A stretch of DNA of 64,000 nt, taken from positions 6,902,501-6,966,500 of the forward strand of contig NC_135358.1 in the NCBI RefSeq assembly GCF_051622035.1. Direction: 5' to 3'. The notes beneath the pieces were generated by a model. That model did not search any database and was not told the origin of the DNA. It saw only the letters and a list, made by a program, of their open reading frames with translations. How positions within the stretch are numbered: position 1 is the stretch's first letter; the number at the start of each line of letters is the position of its first letter. Both the position numbers and the translations under genes were made by a program. This DNA comes from Arctopsyche grandis (lineage: Eukaryota; Arthropoda; Insecta; Trichoptera; Hydropsychidae). Below, piece after piece: positions 40,349-52,310 of the stretch.

Positions 40349-42664
40349 CCTTTCCCTTACGGTGCTAAAAAATTACGCGTGCAGCGGTGATGTCGACTCA
40401 GTCGTTCTAGAAATTCGTGATTTTAAAGTCTGATAAATATGAATATTTAACCATTTTTCCTTCTATTCATGACTATAGTAATAGTCCGTATCTATATAAA
40501 TTAATATATATGTATCAATATTGGTAATATACTGCTAAAAACGATCTAAAAAGCATGAAATTGAAGACGCGTGAACGACAATCCCAGAAGGCCGCCCATC
40601 TCCAAGTGAGGACGAACACTAGGCCCCCACTCCGCGACTTGCTGATCAGAAATCACGCCACATCCGCCAGAATTACGCGATGATTCAAAACCTATGCGTA
40701 AAAATATATTCAATTTTTTCATCAAATAAAATAAAATATGTTTATATGTACTTTTCATGTATTTATTTTCACAATAATAATTTTAATACACAAATACATA
40801 AATTGATAAAAAAAAATGAGAAGTAAACGTAAATAAAAAAAATACAATATTGGGCATAGCTAATTCCAAACTAAGTTCTCTAATAAATAATTTTCGTCGA
40901 CTTCTGTTATTCGCCTTCCATTCTGGATATTTCTGCGCCCATAGCAAATATGCATTTAGCGCAGCTATATCCAGCATCTCCATAAAAACATTTTATCGCC
41001 GGTATCTACTGCACCTTTTGTTTTATTATAAAACATTATTATTTCCGGCTTCTTTTCTTCATGACTACTCACTTCACTGTCATGAAATTGAGTAGACAAT
41101 AGCAAAACTGCTTTATTTTTTTTTGGCACATACGAAACTAATGTCTTGGTTGATGTAAAACCAAACAAGCTACTGTGTAAAAGTCTATGTTTCGATGGTA
41201 AAAATTCTTTAGGAATTTCCCGTTTATTTTTACGTAGGGTACCAGTTAGAGTTAGCCCTTTATCTAAAAGGTTATCAGCTAATGCCACCGAAGTAAAAAA
41301 GTTGTCCGTTGTTACACCTCTATTGGTGCCATATTGCGGTTGAACTTAATCCATCACTACACGATTCCCTTGATTTATCTCTCGGCAATTATTAACCATA
41401 CCTGTATAAACCTGTATATTTAATATATATGCTGTTGAAGAGTCAGCCGATACCCACATTTTTATTCCATATCTACCGGGTTTCGACTTCATATACACGC
41501 GGAATGGGCAATTGCCTCTATAGGTAGCCAAACGTTCATCCACAGTAATGTTGCAACTTGGAGAATTATTACGTTTACATTCTTCTACAAATTTATTAAA
41601 AATTGTCCTGATTGGTTCTAATTTATCAGACGACACGTGTATTCTTTCTTGTCTGGTTTCTTTGTCGTCAAAACGAATTTGACTGAATATTGTGATGAAC
41701 CTATCCCGAGACATAGATGCCGTAAAAAATGGTTGGCAAAAAGCGCTGTCATTAGTCCACAATTCATTTAAGCTTAATTTTCGGGTCCTATTTCTGCCAG
41801 ACGCAAGCATTATTCAAATGAATGCAAGCAATTCTTCTGCCAATATCGACTCGATAATTTTCGTGGATGTACGATGTAACTGACGATTCGTTTGTTCACA
41901 TATTTCTCACCATATTTGAATTTATAAACAAAGAGAACATTTCTCTAATAGTATTTACAGTAGTGCTACCATTTATAAGTCCTGAATTTTCGGTAACAAT
42001 ATTGCACTCTCTACGTCTTGAGGATGATGGTGGTAATGAATTCCATTGAAATCCATGATTCGATGTATACACTTCTTCGTCTTCATTTTCACTGGCCTCT
42101 AATTCCGAATCTGTATCTTCCATATCTTCAATAAAATCTTCCGTATCAGTAAAATTATCATTTATTTCAAAATCGAGATCGCTATCATGTTCCTCTTCAT
42201 TCATCAAATTTCTTTCAGCCATTTTTTTCAAAAATTAAAATTGTCTTTGAAAATATAAATATAATATACAATGTAGCATAGCAAATTAAAAAAAAAATAA
42301 CATTAAATAATTATTACCGTATTTACAATATAATAATCAAGAAACACAAATAAAGTGCTGGTCCACACGGTACAAAAAAGCTCCGAAACGAAAAAAACAA
42401 CACGCGCGCACCGAGAACGGGACACGACTGAAGGAAAAAACGTAATAACACACACTGCATTTGCGCATTATGCCCGATTCTTCGATAAAATATTTTTTTC
42501 TGTTGCGTCAGATAAATACGTGTATATTATAATAATTCTATCTAATACATTAATGTATTGCTGAGGAATACCCAAAATATGAACTCTGTATTTAGTATAT
42601 TTAAAGAGATATTCATACAATTAGAGTAAATGTCGACTATGTTTCTATCACCGGTAAGGAAAGG
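40349..42664 (-). mobile_element. piggyBac transposon, 2.3 kb
   Basis: Inverted ends CCTTTCCCTTACGGTG (40349) and CACCGGTAAGGAAAGG (to 42664) are each bordered by TTAA (40345-40348 and 42665-42668), the exact piggyBac target. A transposase is readable on the minus strand in several frames. Ends look well preserved while the coding region is broken, so it could still be moved by a transposase made elsewhere. Confidence 0.88.
40783..42231 (-). pseudogene. piggyBac transposase, broken
   Basis: Pieces lie in order from right to left. The N-terminus (42231-41896) is acidic, with SDLDFEIND and DTDSELEASENEDEE. The DDE core (41810-41346) has NELWTNDSAF, ITVDERLATYRGNCPFRVY and KPGRYGIKMWVSADSSTAY. 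Next comes LADNLLDKGLTLTGTLRKNK through MFYNKTKGAVDTGDK (41288-40965), then DIAALNAYLLWAQKYPEWK (40983-40783). There are at least three frame breaks. No Cys-rich C-terminal domain was seen. It is a plain DNA transposon gene, now inactive. Confidence 0.85.
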
Positions 42665-42845
42665 TTAACTATGTACACACTGGCGCTTCATACTTTCGCG
42701 TCGATAAAATCGTAATTACGAATATTATTATTAAGAGGTTTTTTCACAGTAATCTTTCCGGACATGCATACAACAAATCCTGAAAGTTTCATAATAATCA
42801 GTTCAGTAGTTTAGGAGCCTATTCGAGACAGACAGACAGACATTC

Positions 42846-42848
<3 letters not shown>

Positions 42849-42909
<61 letters not shown>
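42849..42909 (+). repeat. (TA)n microsatellite
   Basis: The array adjoins the 5' end of the Helitron-like copy to its left, whose relatives start TC(TA)n. It may have grown from that end. Confidence 0.85.
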
Positions 42910-42913
<4 letters not shown>

Positions 42914-43700
42914 GTAAATAAAAGAACAAACGATATTAGAAACCAATTTGAAATATATACATAAATTTATATTGAAACTAAATTTTCGACGTGACCTTCT
43001 TTTGAAATCGAGCTGCGGAATTCAGGTTAGGTATCAATGTTCAAAATAAACCGATCAATTTATTTCCATGTGAAATTAGATTCGTTTGGAAACAATACAT
43101 AAATTTAGCGATCCATAAAAACAATAGTAAAATACACGTTTGCACGACCTTCGCATTGACTAATTTATCATTCATAGAATACACGCAATTTTGTAAAAAG
43201 CACGCGATTGATTTTCATCGGAGGGATTAATGGGTTCGGCACCAAGTCACGCGTCAACGCATCACGCAGCATTCCAAGTGGCGAACTGCAAGTGCAATTC
43301 GGAATGCACCTCGTGCACTTGGCATGTGATGTGCAATTAGATAGCGTTTCCGAATACTTGTATATCCGCAAACACACGGACATAATTAGGCGATAACTCT
43401 CGTGAACTTGCTGTAACGTCTCTCTAACATAATTATTTGATAGTCATGGTTATAGGACACGTTTGACAAAATCAATGAACCGTAATATGTAGTAGTAGTA
43501 TACACTATATCGTATGTACATATATGATAATTTTAGATGGCAATGAAAATAGTGGAAAATGAATACAATTTTTTTATCATACATACATACAATTTGGTAT
43601 GTTTGTTTTTTTTATGGAATTTATATTTTTCCATAATGTTATTACGGGTTGCCCCTGAACGACCTACGAATATATACCTGTACATATATAAATTCATCAA
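42910..43700. other. Intergenic, no gene seen
   Basis: Bases 43150-43400 are GC-richer (GGCACCAAGTCACGCGTCAA, GGAATGCACCTCGTGCACTT) but have no domain-bearing frame. Confidence 0.3.
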
Positions 43701-45480
<1,780 letters not shown>

Positions 45481-45484
45481 TGGT

Positions 45485-46711
45485 ATTATTTAATCGTATT
45501 TATACGAATCTGAATTGAATTAATAGGGATAACATATTAAATTGTCTTAATATGAGAATTAAATAAAATTCCACTTAGTAAAATCATATTTCGACTATTC
45601 TTGTGGATTAATAACAAAAATTCGTTTATTTTATTGAGGTAAGCCAGTTATCAATAGGTACATAATAGTACATGTATATGTTTGTATTTTCATTTTTCTC
45701 ATCTCTCTGTATTTTTTCGACCATTGTAGCGCATTAGGGACTACTATAATGCCACAATGGTCCAAACTAAAACTTGAATAAATAAATAAATAATGATTTG
45801 CACCGACTCTATTTTTATTAGTTTGCAGTCTATAATTCACTAACGTGTATTTCTTAATATAAAAAAGATAAATTAAAAGTTTATTTTTTAAAAGCACAAC
45901 GACCTTTGCCGTTTCGACGTTATTGAAATATTTAAATTTCCCTCGGATTTGATTAGTATTCATGATGCGAATTTTGTATATTATTCACCGTCTTTACGAC
46001 GCTCGTTTTTTCTTGCGAATTTAAATTTTTTTTATCGCAATAGTATTTTATTTGCAAATTCAGATGTAAGGTCGATACGGACAAGCCTTCTGTATTTTAT
46101 TGCGTATCATAAAACAAATTGTTTGCTTTGTATTACTTTTTTTACGGTTTACAAACACGAGCCCCTGCCCCCCTCTCGATAAGTTTAAAACTGGAAACAG
46201 CCCTCGAAAGCACCGGGAACGATCTGGCAATGCAAATATCGACGATTCGGCAATGCGAACGATTTTCATAACAATCTTGCCAATCTGAAATTCCGACATT
46301 TAGACAGTCGGCATCGGTAGGTACGTTCGCGTCAAAATCGTACGGTGAGACAACAAAAACTCGTTTTGCTGTCAGAAGTAGACAGTTATGAGGCGAAAAA
46401 CGTTTCTGTGTGTTTTGCGCCCGTTTATTTTAAGACGCGTCTATCAAATTCGAAATGTATGTACGCTTGCTTATAAAGAGAAAGGAAAATACAAACAATA
46501 TCGTATTCAATTCGTTTGTTTGCACTGAAAAAATAATGTGATTTTTACGATCGTCTGTGCGATTTGCGCCCGCTTTATAACGATCAATGTCAAACGACTC
46601 GCAAATCATCAAGAAATCGATATTTTCAAATACGAAATAAATAATAACGAAAACAATATTTTAAATCTGGATATTTTTCATATCCACTTTTTGAATATTA
46701 AAAGTTTTTTT

Positions 46712-46715
<4 letters not shown>
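45485..46715. other. Unassigned DNA, no gene seen
   Basis: Bases 46180-46640 are GC-richer, with CCCCCCTCTCGATAAG and GCAATGCGAACGATTTTC, and look single-copy. Open frames are short and carry no motif. Confidence 0.3.

Positions 46716-46716
<1 letters not shown>

Positions 46717-46793
<77 letters not shown>
46717..46793 (+). repeat. (TA)n microsatellite
   Basis: A pure array followed by AAATAAAAAGGACGCGATGT, TATGTATGTATGTTTGTGGG. The following order resembles the 5' end of the short Helitrons (TATATAAT..AAAAGACTTTGTATG), but the match is loose. Confidence 0.85.
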
Positions 46794-46799
<6 letters not shown>

Positions 46800-47545
46800 A
46801 AGGACGCGATGTATGTACATATGTATGTATGTATGTTTGTGGGTGTGTTTGTGGATATGTGGCGGACACGTTGACCATATCGAGGAAGTGCGGGGAAGCG
46901 AGGTAGTGGGGAAGTGGGGGGTGGGGCGTCTGACATGTGCTCCTGATATTGAGTGCCAAGCGACGGGTGACGTCAGCGTCAGATGCACTTAAGCATGCGT
47001 GGGAGCGTACACACATACATATATTTATTTATACATATACGGCCGCAAGGACCATTAAACGATAATACAATAAAACAGTAATAAAAAACAATATTAATAT
47101 ATGGGTATATAAAAATAGGAGTTTTAAACAATGAAGATACCCGAAGTGAATAAATAAATGAAATGAAAACAATAAAATAAAATGCATTTAGCCTATGTTC
47201 ATACATATTAGAGAAATTATAATACATTCATTCATCATTTCGAAAGGGTGAACGGGTTGGATCGGTGAGCGTGTAATGCTCAACTTTTTCTGATAATAAT
47301 TACGCGCGCACGCCTATAAATTACTTTACATTCTATTTAATATTATATTATTTTAATGTAAATGTTTATAGAATAATAGGAATAATATAAAGATCGTTAA
47401 ATATCGCAGTTTGGAATAGACGCTCTCAGTCACAGATAAGTGAGATCGGAAAGAGAAACGTCAAAAAAGTACTGCTACAATCGCACGTCTTGGCCATAGA
47501 AAGAACACACACCATCGGCCATATCATTTTATATGTACAATATAT
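46800..47545. other. Unassigned DNA, no gene seen
   Basis: A G-rich piece at 46885-46930 and ordinary AT-rich DNA after it. No coding support. Confidence 0.3.
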
Positions 47546-47547
47546 GT

Positions 47548-47642
47548 TACACCGAATCCGTGAAATTGTCTATTACACGCATTCGGCAAGAGAATTGCCG
47601 AATGCGTGAAAATGCAAGCACGTTGCCCAGTTCACGGATTAT
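47548..47642 (+). repeat. Left half of the CGAATCCG repeat
   Basis: TTACACCGAATCCGTGAAAT, GAATTGCCGAATGCGTGAAA and GCCCAGTTCACGGATT match the first half of 27869-28070. Confidence 0.55.
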
Positions 47643-48174
47643 GTTTGTCTGTAATAGTCCCCTGTCCAAAAAATATATATTGTATTTTAAGTTAAACCAA
47701 TGAGTGAGAGGTGACTACGAGCTTGTTAAAATACAAAGTGTTCTATGGCTCAGATTTTCTATGGCTCAAAGTGTTCTATGGCTCAGGTCACGCAGGGCTG
47801 TTTTGGTCCTTCGGACAAATGCATCTCCGGACTCCGGAGAGATATGTATATGCAGTTAGCGTTTCACACCCGGTGATTTCTTAGTCGCTCACATTTTTAT
47901 ACATTTTGTCTGGTCGGTGTAGCCGAGAGCTATGTTCTGGGAAATCTGTAATGAAATTAAATATTTATAATATAATACTGATTTTTCACAAGGTATAAAA
48001 TTCCGACTGTTAAAATATTGATCAAAATGTATAAAAATAGCATTAATTTATGTACAAATCATATGAGATGATTGAAACATATGTATGTAGTCATATTATA
48101 CATAATAATATGTAAATTAAACTAAATTAAACATCCTTATTCAGCTGTCACTTTGACCCTTGTCCACGCTGTCC

Positions 48175-48320
48175 AGTTCTAAAATACAACACCGGAGCGC
48201 TGCTATCTATTTGCCGACTCCACGCTTTGAGCAGACAAATTCTTGCCGAATACACGCATTCGCCAAAGAATTTGCCGAATCCGTGAACTGGGCAACTGGA
48301 AAGTCAAACAAACAAGGCTA
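48175..48320 (-). repeat. Right half of the CGAATCCG repeat, inverted
   Basis: ACACCGGAGCGCTGCTATCT, ATTTGCCGACTCCACGCTTT and TGCCGAATCCGTGAACTGGG are the inverted second half of 27869-28070. Both halves share CCCAGTTCACGGATT, so they may be two insertions or one element split by an inversion of the 530 bp between. Confidence 0.55.
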
Positions 48321-48860
48321 TTGGCTATTTATTGGATTGGTGAACTGTCACCTTCCTTGTTTCTTTTTTTTCTCAAACGTGTTTTTTACGTGATTATATT
48401 TCACCATCGAATTAGCGGACCCAATTGAAATCACTATCGGCGGCCAAACCTCGTGAAATGTCGAAGTTTCAAAGCAAACGAAAGAATATGGGAAGATTGT
48501 CAGACCAATTTGCGAAGTGAAACCATTAAGAACCTTGTAATAATAAAAATAAGAGTGGTTGAGAGCTTCCCTGGTTAAATGCCATCTTGCTTATATGCTT
48601 CGTAGTCACTGATTGAAATTGTACTGTATACTGTATACTACGTACAAACATAGTAACACACATATCTGTAACTATTAACATATATTTAATACTCTACGTC
48701 AAAACGTAGCACGTTGCGCCAATAAAAGGAAACATTATAGATATGATACGAAACGGGTACCTTTGACGAAACTTAATTTAACATTTCACAGTGGTACAAC
48801 GTACAACTCCAACCAGAGTAATTCTCGTATCGAACTCGTACATACAAATGTACCTAAGTG
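48321..48860. other. Unassigned DNA, no gene seen
   Basis: No coding or repeat feature was recognised. Confidence 0.3.
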
Positions 48861-48861
48861 T

Positions 48862-48872
48862 GTATGTATGTA

Positions 48873-48949
<77 letters not shown>

Positions 48950-48968
48950 CTAAGTATGTATGTATGTA

Positions 48969-49057
<89 letters not shown>
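48862..49057 (+). repeat. Doubled TATG plus (TA)n microsatellite
   Basis: The unit TGTACCTAAGTATGTATGTA then (TA)n occurs twice in a row (about 48850-48945 and 48946-49057). This is a tandem duplication of a compound microsatellite. Confidence 0.85.
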
Positions 49058-49059
<2 letters not shown>

Positions 49060-49063
<4 letters not shown>

Positions 49064-49880
49064 GTATATGAATTGGAGTACGTATGGCGAATAGAAATTT
49101 CCTTTTCATACGAACGTATCCAATCGAGGCTTCAACGTATGTACATATATACCTTTATATAGGTAAAGTGAATTACTTTTCATTTATCCAGTATACACGT
49201 AATGCCTCATACTAACATACATACATATCAATATATGAATATACATGTATATGAATCGACATGTTTGGCCAACGCGTATGACTCGGTAGTTTTCGATGAA
49301 AAGTAGAACCTATAAATCACTCGAAGGGATTGTGTCTACTTTTCGAAGAACTCTAATCTTAATTCTTCGCGTGCTGATGGGAGACGGGGGAGGGCGTGAA
49401 GAAATGTAAACGAGGGATGAGGGTAAAGGGGGGGGGGGGAGTGGGGGCAAAGAGATGTTTGTCTCGTCTTGGGGGGCTTTTAGCGGCAAAACGTCGAAAG
49501 TCAAAAAGAGTGATTTCTCGAAATGTCACTCGCGGATTGACAACTCGTGACGTATCGAAAAAAACGAGACGTTAACATTTTACTTGAAAAGATTAAATAC
49601 ATTTTTCAAAGTATACTTCATGTACATCTGAGATTGGAGTCGATTCGAACTGTGCGTAAAATCCAACCCGATTTCGTATGCAAAATATTGTTGAGTTTCC
49701 TAAACTTCGACATTTTTTTAACTTTGGAATATGAATCTACATATCTGTCTCTATGATTCTTGTATAATTATTTGGATTGAATACAGTTGTAGTTGGTGCC
49801 TAGAGGTAACGAGAGGAAGATCATGAACACGCTAGACTGATTCATTTCGCTAGAAGTATTAATTCAAAATTAGTATTCAT
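49060..49880. other. Unassigned DNA with G-rich tract
   Basis: A G-rich piece with a run of eleven G lies near 49425-49450. No gene was recognised. Confidence 0.3.
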
Positions 49881-49884
49881 AAAA

Positions 49885-49995
49885 ATTCGTGAAATGTCTT
49901 AGAGATGGGCATTTGCATATAATGACGTGATAAATACCTAATTTGTCTGGAAATAGGACTATTTTGCCGGGCCGATAAACGGGACCCTTTTTACA
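49885..49995 (+). repeat. Direct repeat flanking LINE copy 2, left
   Basis: AGAGATGGGCATTTGCATAT, ACCTAATTTGTCTGG and GCCGGGCCGATAAACGG recur at 52203-52310. Both lie in the same orientation on either side of the LINE insertion. Confidence 0.65.
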
Positions 49996-50014
49996 AACCT
50001 CTTATATCATCACA

Positions 50015-50340
50015 TACGGCTTAATATATTTAATTACATTAGTTTAAGCCGGGATCATAATTTTGATTGAAACCATTGAAATCTTTGAAATCTTTTTGAT
50101 TGAAATTTTAATCCCACACATTTGTACATTTGTTGTTGAATTATTGTTTAAATTGCCTTTTTATTTTAATAAATAAATTTTTTATCATTTATCTATTTAA
50201 TTATTTTATTTTATAATTATTTTTTATATTTTAGTACATAATTTTCTTATATACATTTAGTTTTTTACTTGAGTTTTTTTAATATAGTTTTTTTATATAC
50301 ATTTATTTTTTTACTAAAATAGTTTTAATTATTTATAATT
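50015..50340 (+). repeat. TTTAAGCCGGGATCAT repeat, copy 1
   Basis: TTAGTTTAAGCCGGGATCAT, TTTGTACATTTGTTGTTGAA and GTTTAAATTGCC recur in order at 58055-58300. T-rich and without coding capacity. The class is unknown. Confidence 0.6.
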
Positions 50341-50359
50341 TATTACTAGTTACTATTAC

Positions 50360-50375
50360 TAGCCTCTTCTTATAT
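50360..50375 (+). repeat. Target site duplication of LINE copy 2, left
   Basis: TAGCCTCTTCTTATAT, 16 bp, is identical to 52065-52080. Confidence 0.85.
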
Positions 50376-52064
50376 ATTGCTGTCGGTTCCCTCATCACTG
50401 AGGATCGTGACTATGATGTGCGGTCAACCAGCTGCCTCCATTCAGTTCTAAATTCGGCCAGGCGAAGACTTGCTACCGTGGAAGCGCCCGTCGCTGCAGA
50501 TACTTGGTCAGTCCAGCGTGCGGGGGATCTGCCTCTGGCTCTTCTGCCTTCGACGCTACCAACCACAACCAACCGCTCCAGGCTCTCCTCACCTCTTCGT
50601 GCAATGTGGCCGAAGAACTGCAATATACGTTTCAGGCATATTGTTGACAATCTATCCTTGATTTTCAATTCTTCAAGAATAGACACATTCGTGCGTTTGT
50701 CGGTCCAAGGCACGCGCAGTAGCCGTCTCCAGGACCACATCTCGAAGGCATCGATTCTCCGTCTATCCGCCGCCTTCATGGTCCACGTCTCGACACCATA
50801 AAGGCAGACAGAAAAAACGAGACTCTTCACGAGACGGATTTTGACAGCAGTTGTAATGGCTCTATTCTTCCAAATCTTCGTTAGTTGTGACATTGCCGAT
50901 TTTGCTAATGTAATCCGGCGCCGTATTTCCAATTCGCTGCCGCCGTTGTTAGATATGAGTGACCCCAGGTAGACAAAATTATCAACCACATCTATACCGT
51001 TTAAAGCTGAGTTGTTGTTTTGCAGCTGTTGGTGACGGTCAATTATCATAATTTTTGTTTTGGGGCGGTTTATCTGGAGGCCAAGCACATTACTCTCTGT
51101 CTCAACACGACGGATCAGTTCGGCCATTTCTTCATGATTATTAGCTATGAGCGTTGTGTCATCCGCATACCGAAGATTGGATAGTTTTTTTCCACCAATG
51201 GACACTCCACCCTTCCAACCATCCAGTGCTCTACGCATTATATACTCTCCATATATATTAAATAGGTCTGGAGATAATATACACCCTTGCCTTACTCCAC
51301 GTTGTACTCGAAAATTTGTCGAGTTTAGCGAATTGATTCGAACTACTGCATTGTTATCATTATACAAGTTATGTATTATCTTTACAAGATGCATGGGGAC
51401 TCCCATGTCCAGTAGAACTTTCCACAGATAGTCCCAGTTCACAAAGTCAAAAGCTTTTTTATAGTCTATAAAACAAAGAACGGCTGGAGTTTGAAACTCC
51501 CGACATTTTTCAATGAGTTGACGTATATTCAGTATTTGTTCCCTCGTCCCTTTGCCTTTTACAAACCCTGCTTGTTCGTTCGGTATTTGCCATCCAAGGT
51601 AACTGCTCAAACGATCTTTAATTATATACAGCAATACTTTACTAGAGTGCGATATTAAGGCTAAGGTCCTGTAATTCTCGCATTTTTTTGTAGATCCTTT
51701 CTTGTGTAAGGGAATGAATATTGAATTGACCCAATCTTTCGGCCATACTCCGTTTACCCAGATCTTGTTGCACATATTACATAGCGCCTTTATCGCAGTT
51801 TCACCAAGCTCTTTCAGAAGTTCAGCTTGTATACCATCGCTGCCAGGAGACTTTTTACATTTCAGTTTCTTTATGGCATTTACAACTTCAGATGTCAAGA
51901 TGTCAGGCTCCCTGACATCATCAATTAGGGAAACAATTGAGGTCGACGAACTACCACTGTACAATTCCGAACAGTATTCTTTCCATCGGTTGAGTATCAC
52001 ATCAATATCTGTAAGCGTGTTTCCAAATTGATCATCTATTGTCCAAGTTTTGGGTGAAAATTTT
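50376..52064 (-). mobile_element. RTE-clade LINE, 5' truncated (copy 2)
   Basis: The sequence equals 2526-4214 at a constant offset of 47,850 bases with no indel. By eye I found one substitution (3119 A, 50969 G). It is cut at the 5' side at 52064 and flanked by a perfect 16-bp duplication. Such identity means both copies, or their common source, are very young. Confidence 0.92.
50411..52064 (-). pseudogene. C-terminal half of RTE reverse transcriptase
   Basis: The open frame runs without interruption from the truncation point to the stop at 50411 and includes the first Met at 52000 (529 aa from there). It contains the complete reverse transcriptase core with YADD and the C-terminal FGHIARR region, but no endonuclease. 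It is a dead-on-arrival insertion, not a host gene. Confidence 0.88.
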
Positions 52065-52310
52065 TAGCCTCTTCTTATATCGCTTTCGATTTTTTCGTCC
52101 GATTGTCCGATTGGGTGTTGCGAGCTATTTTATAGAGGGGCACTCTTTTTACTTTATCTATGTACGTAGTAACAATAGATGAAGTTTTTTTTTTATTTGC
52201 AGGGCGAAATGTTTTAGAGATGGTCATTTGCATATTATATCGTGATAAAAACCTAATTTGTCTGGGTAGTAGGGCTATTTTTCCGGGCCAATAAATGGTA
52301 CCCCTTGTTA
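52065..52310 (+). repeat. Interrupted Helitron-like repeat and direct repeat, right
   Basis: It opens with the second copy of the 16-bp target duplication (52065-52080), then CGCTTTCGATTTTTTCGTCC as in the repeat at 1514-1850. So the LINE landed near the end of a member of that repeat family. The part from 52203 is the direct repeat of 49885-49995. Confidence 0.6.

Larger units (their letters stand above)
40282..42848 (-). mobile_element. Second Helitron-like copy carrying a piggyBac
   Basis: The right part (42676-42848) matches the long form at 39980-40270: GGCGCTTCATACTTTC, GGACATGCATACAACAAATC and GACAGACAGACAG. The left flank of the piggyBac, GTCACCAACGTAAACATTTC, weakly matches the expected continuation near 39945. 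So the piggyBac appears to have landed inside this copy. The left limit is uncertain. Confidence 0.45.

Noticed and set aside
48763-49162. Frames of 100-120 codons on both strands
   Set aside because: They are nearly pure Tyr-Ile repeats from the doubled (TA)n microsatellite.
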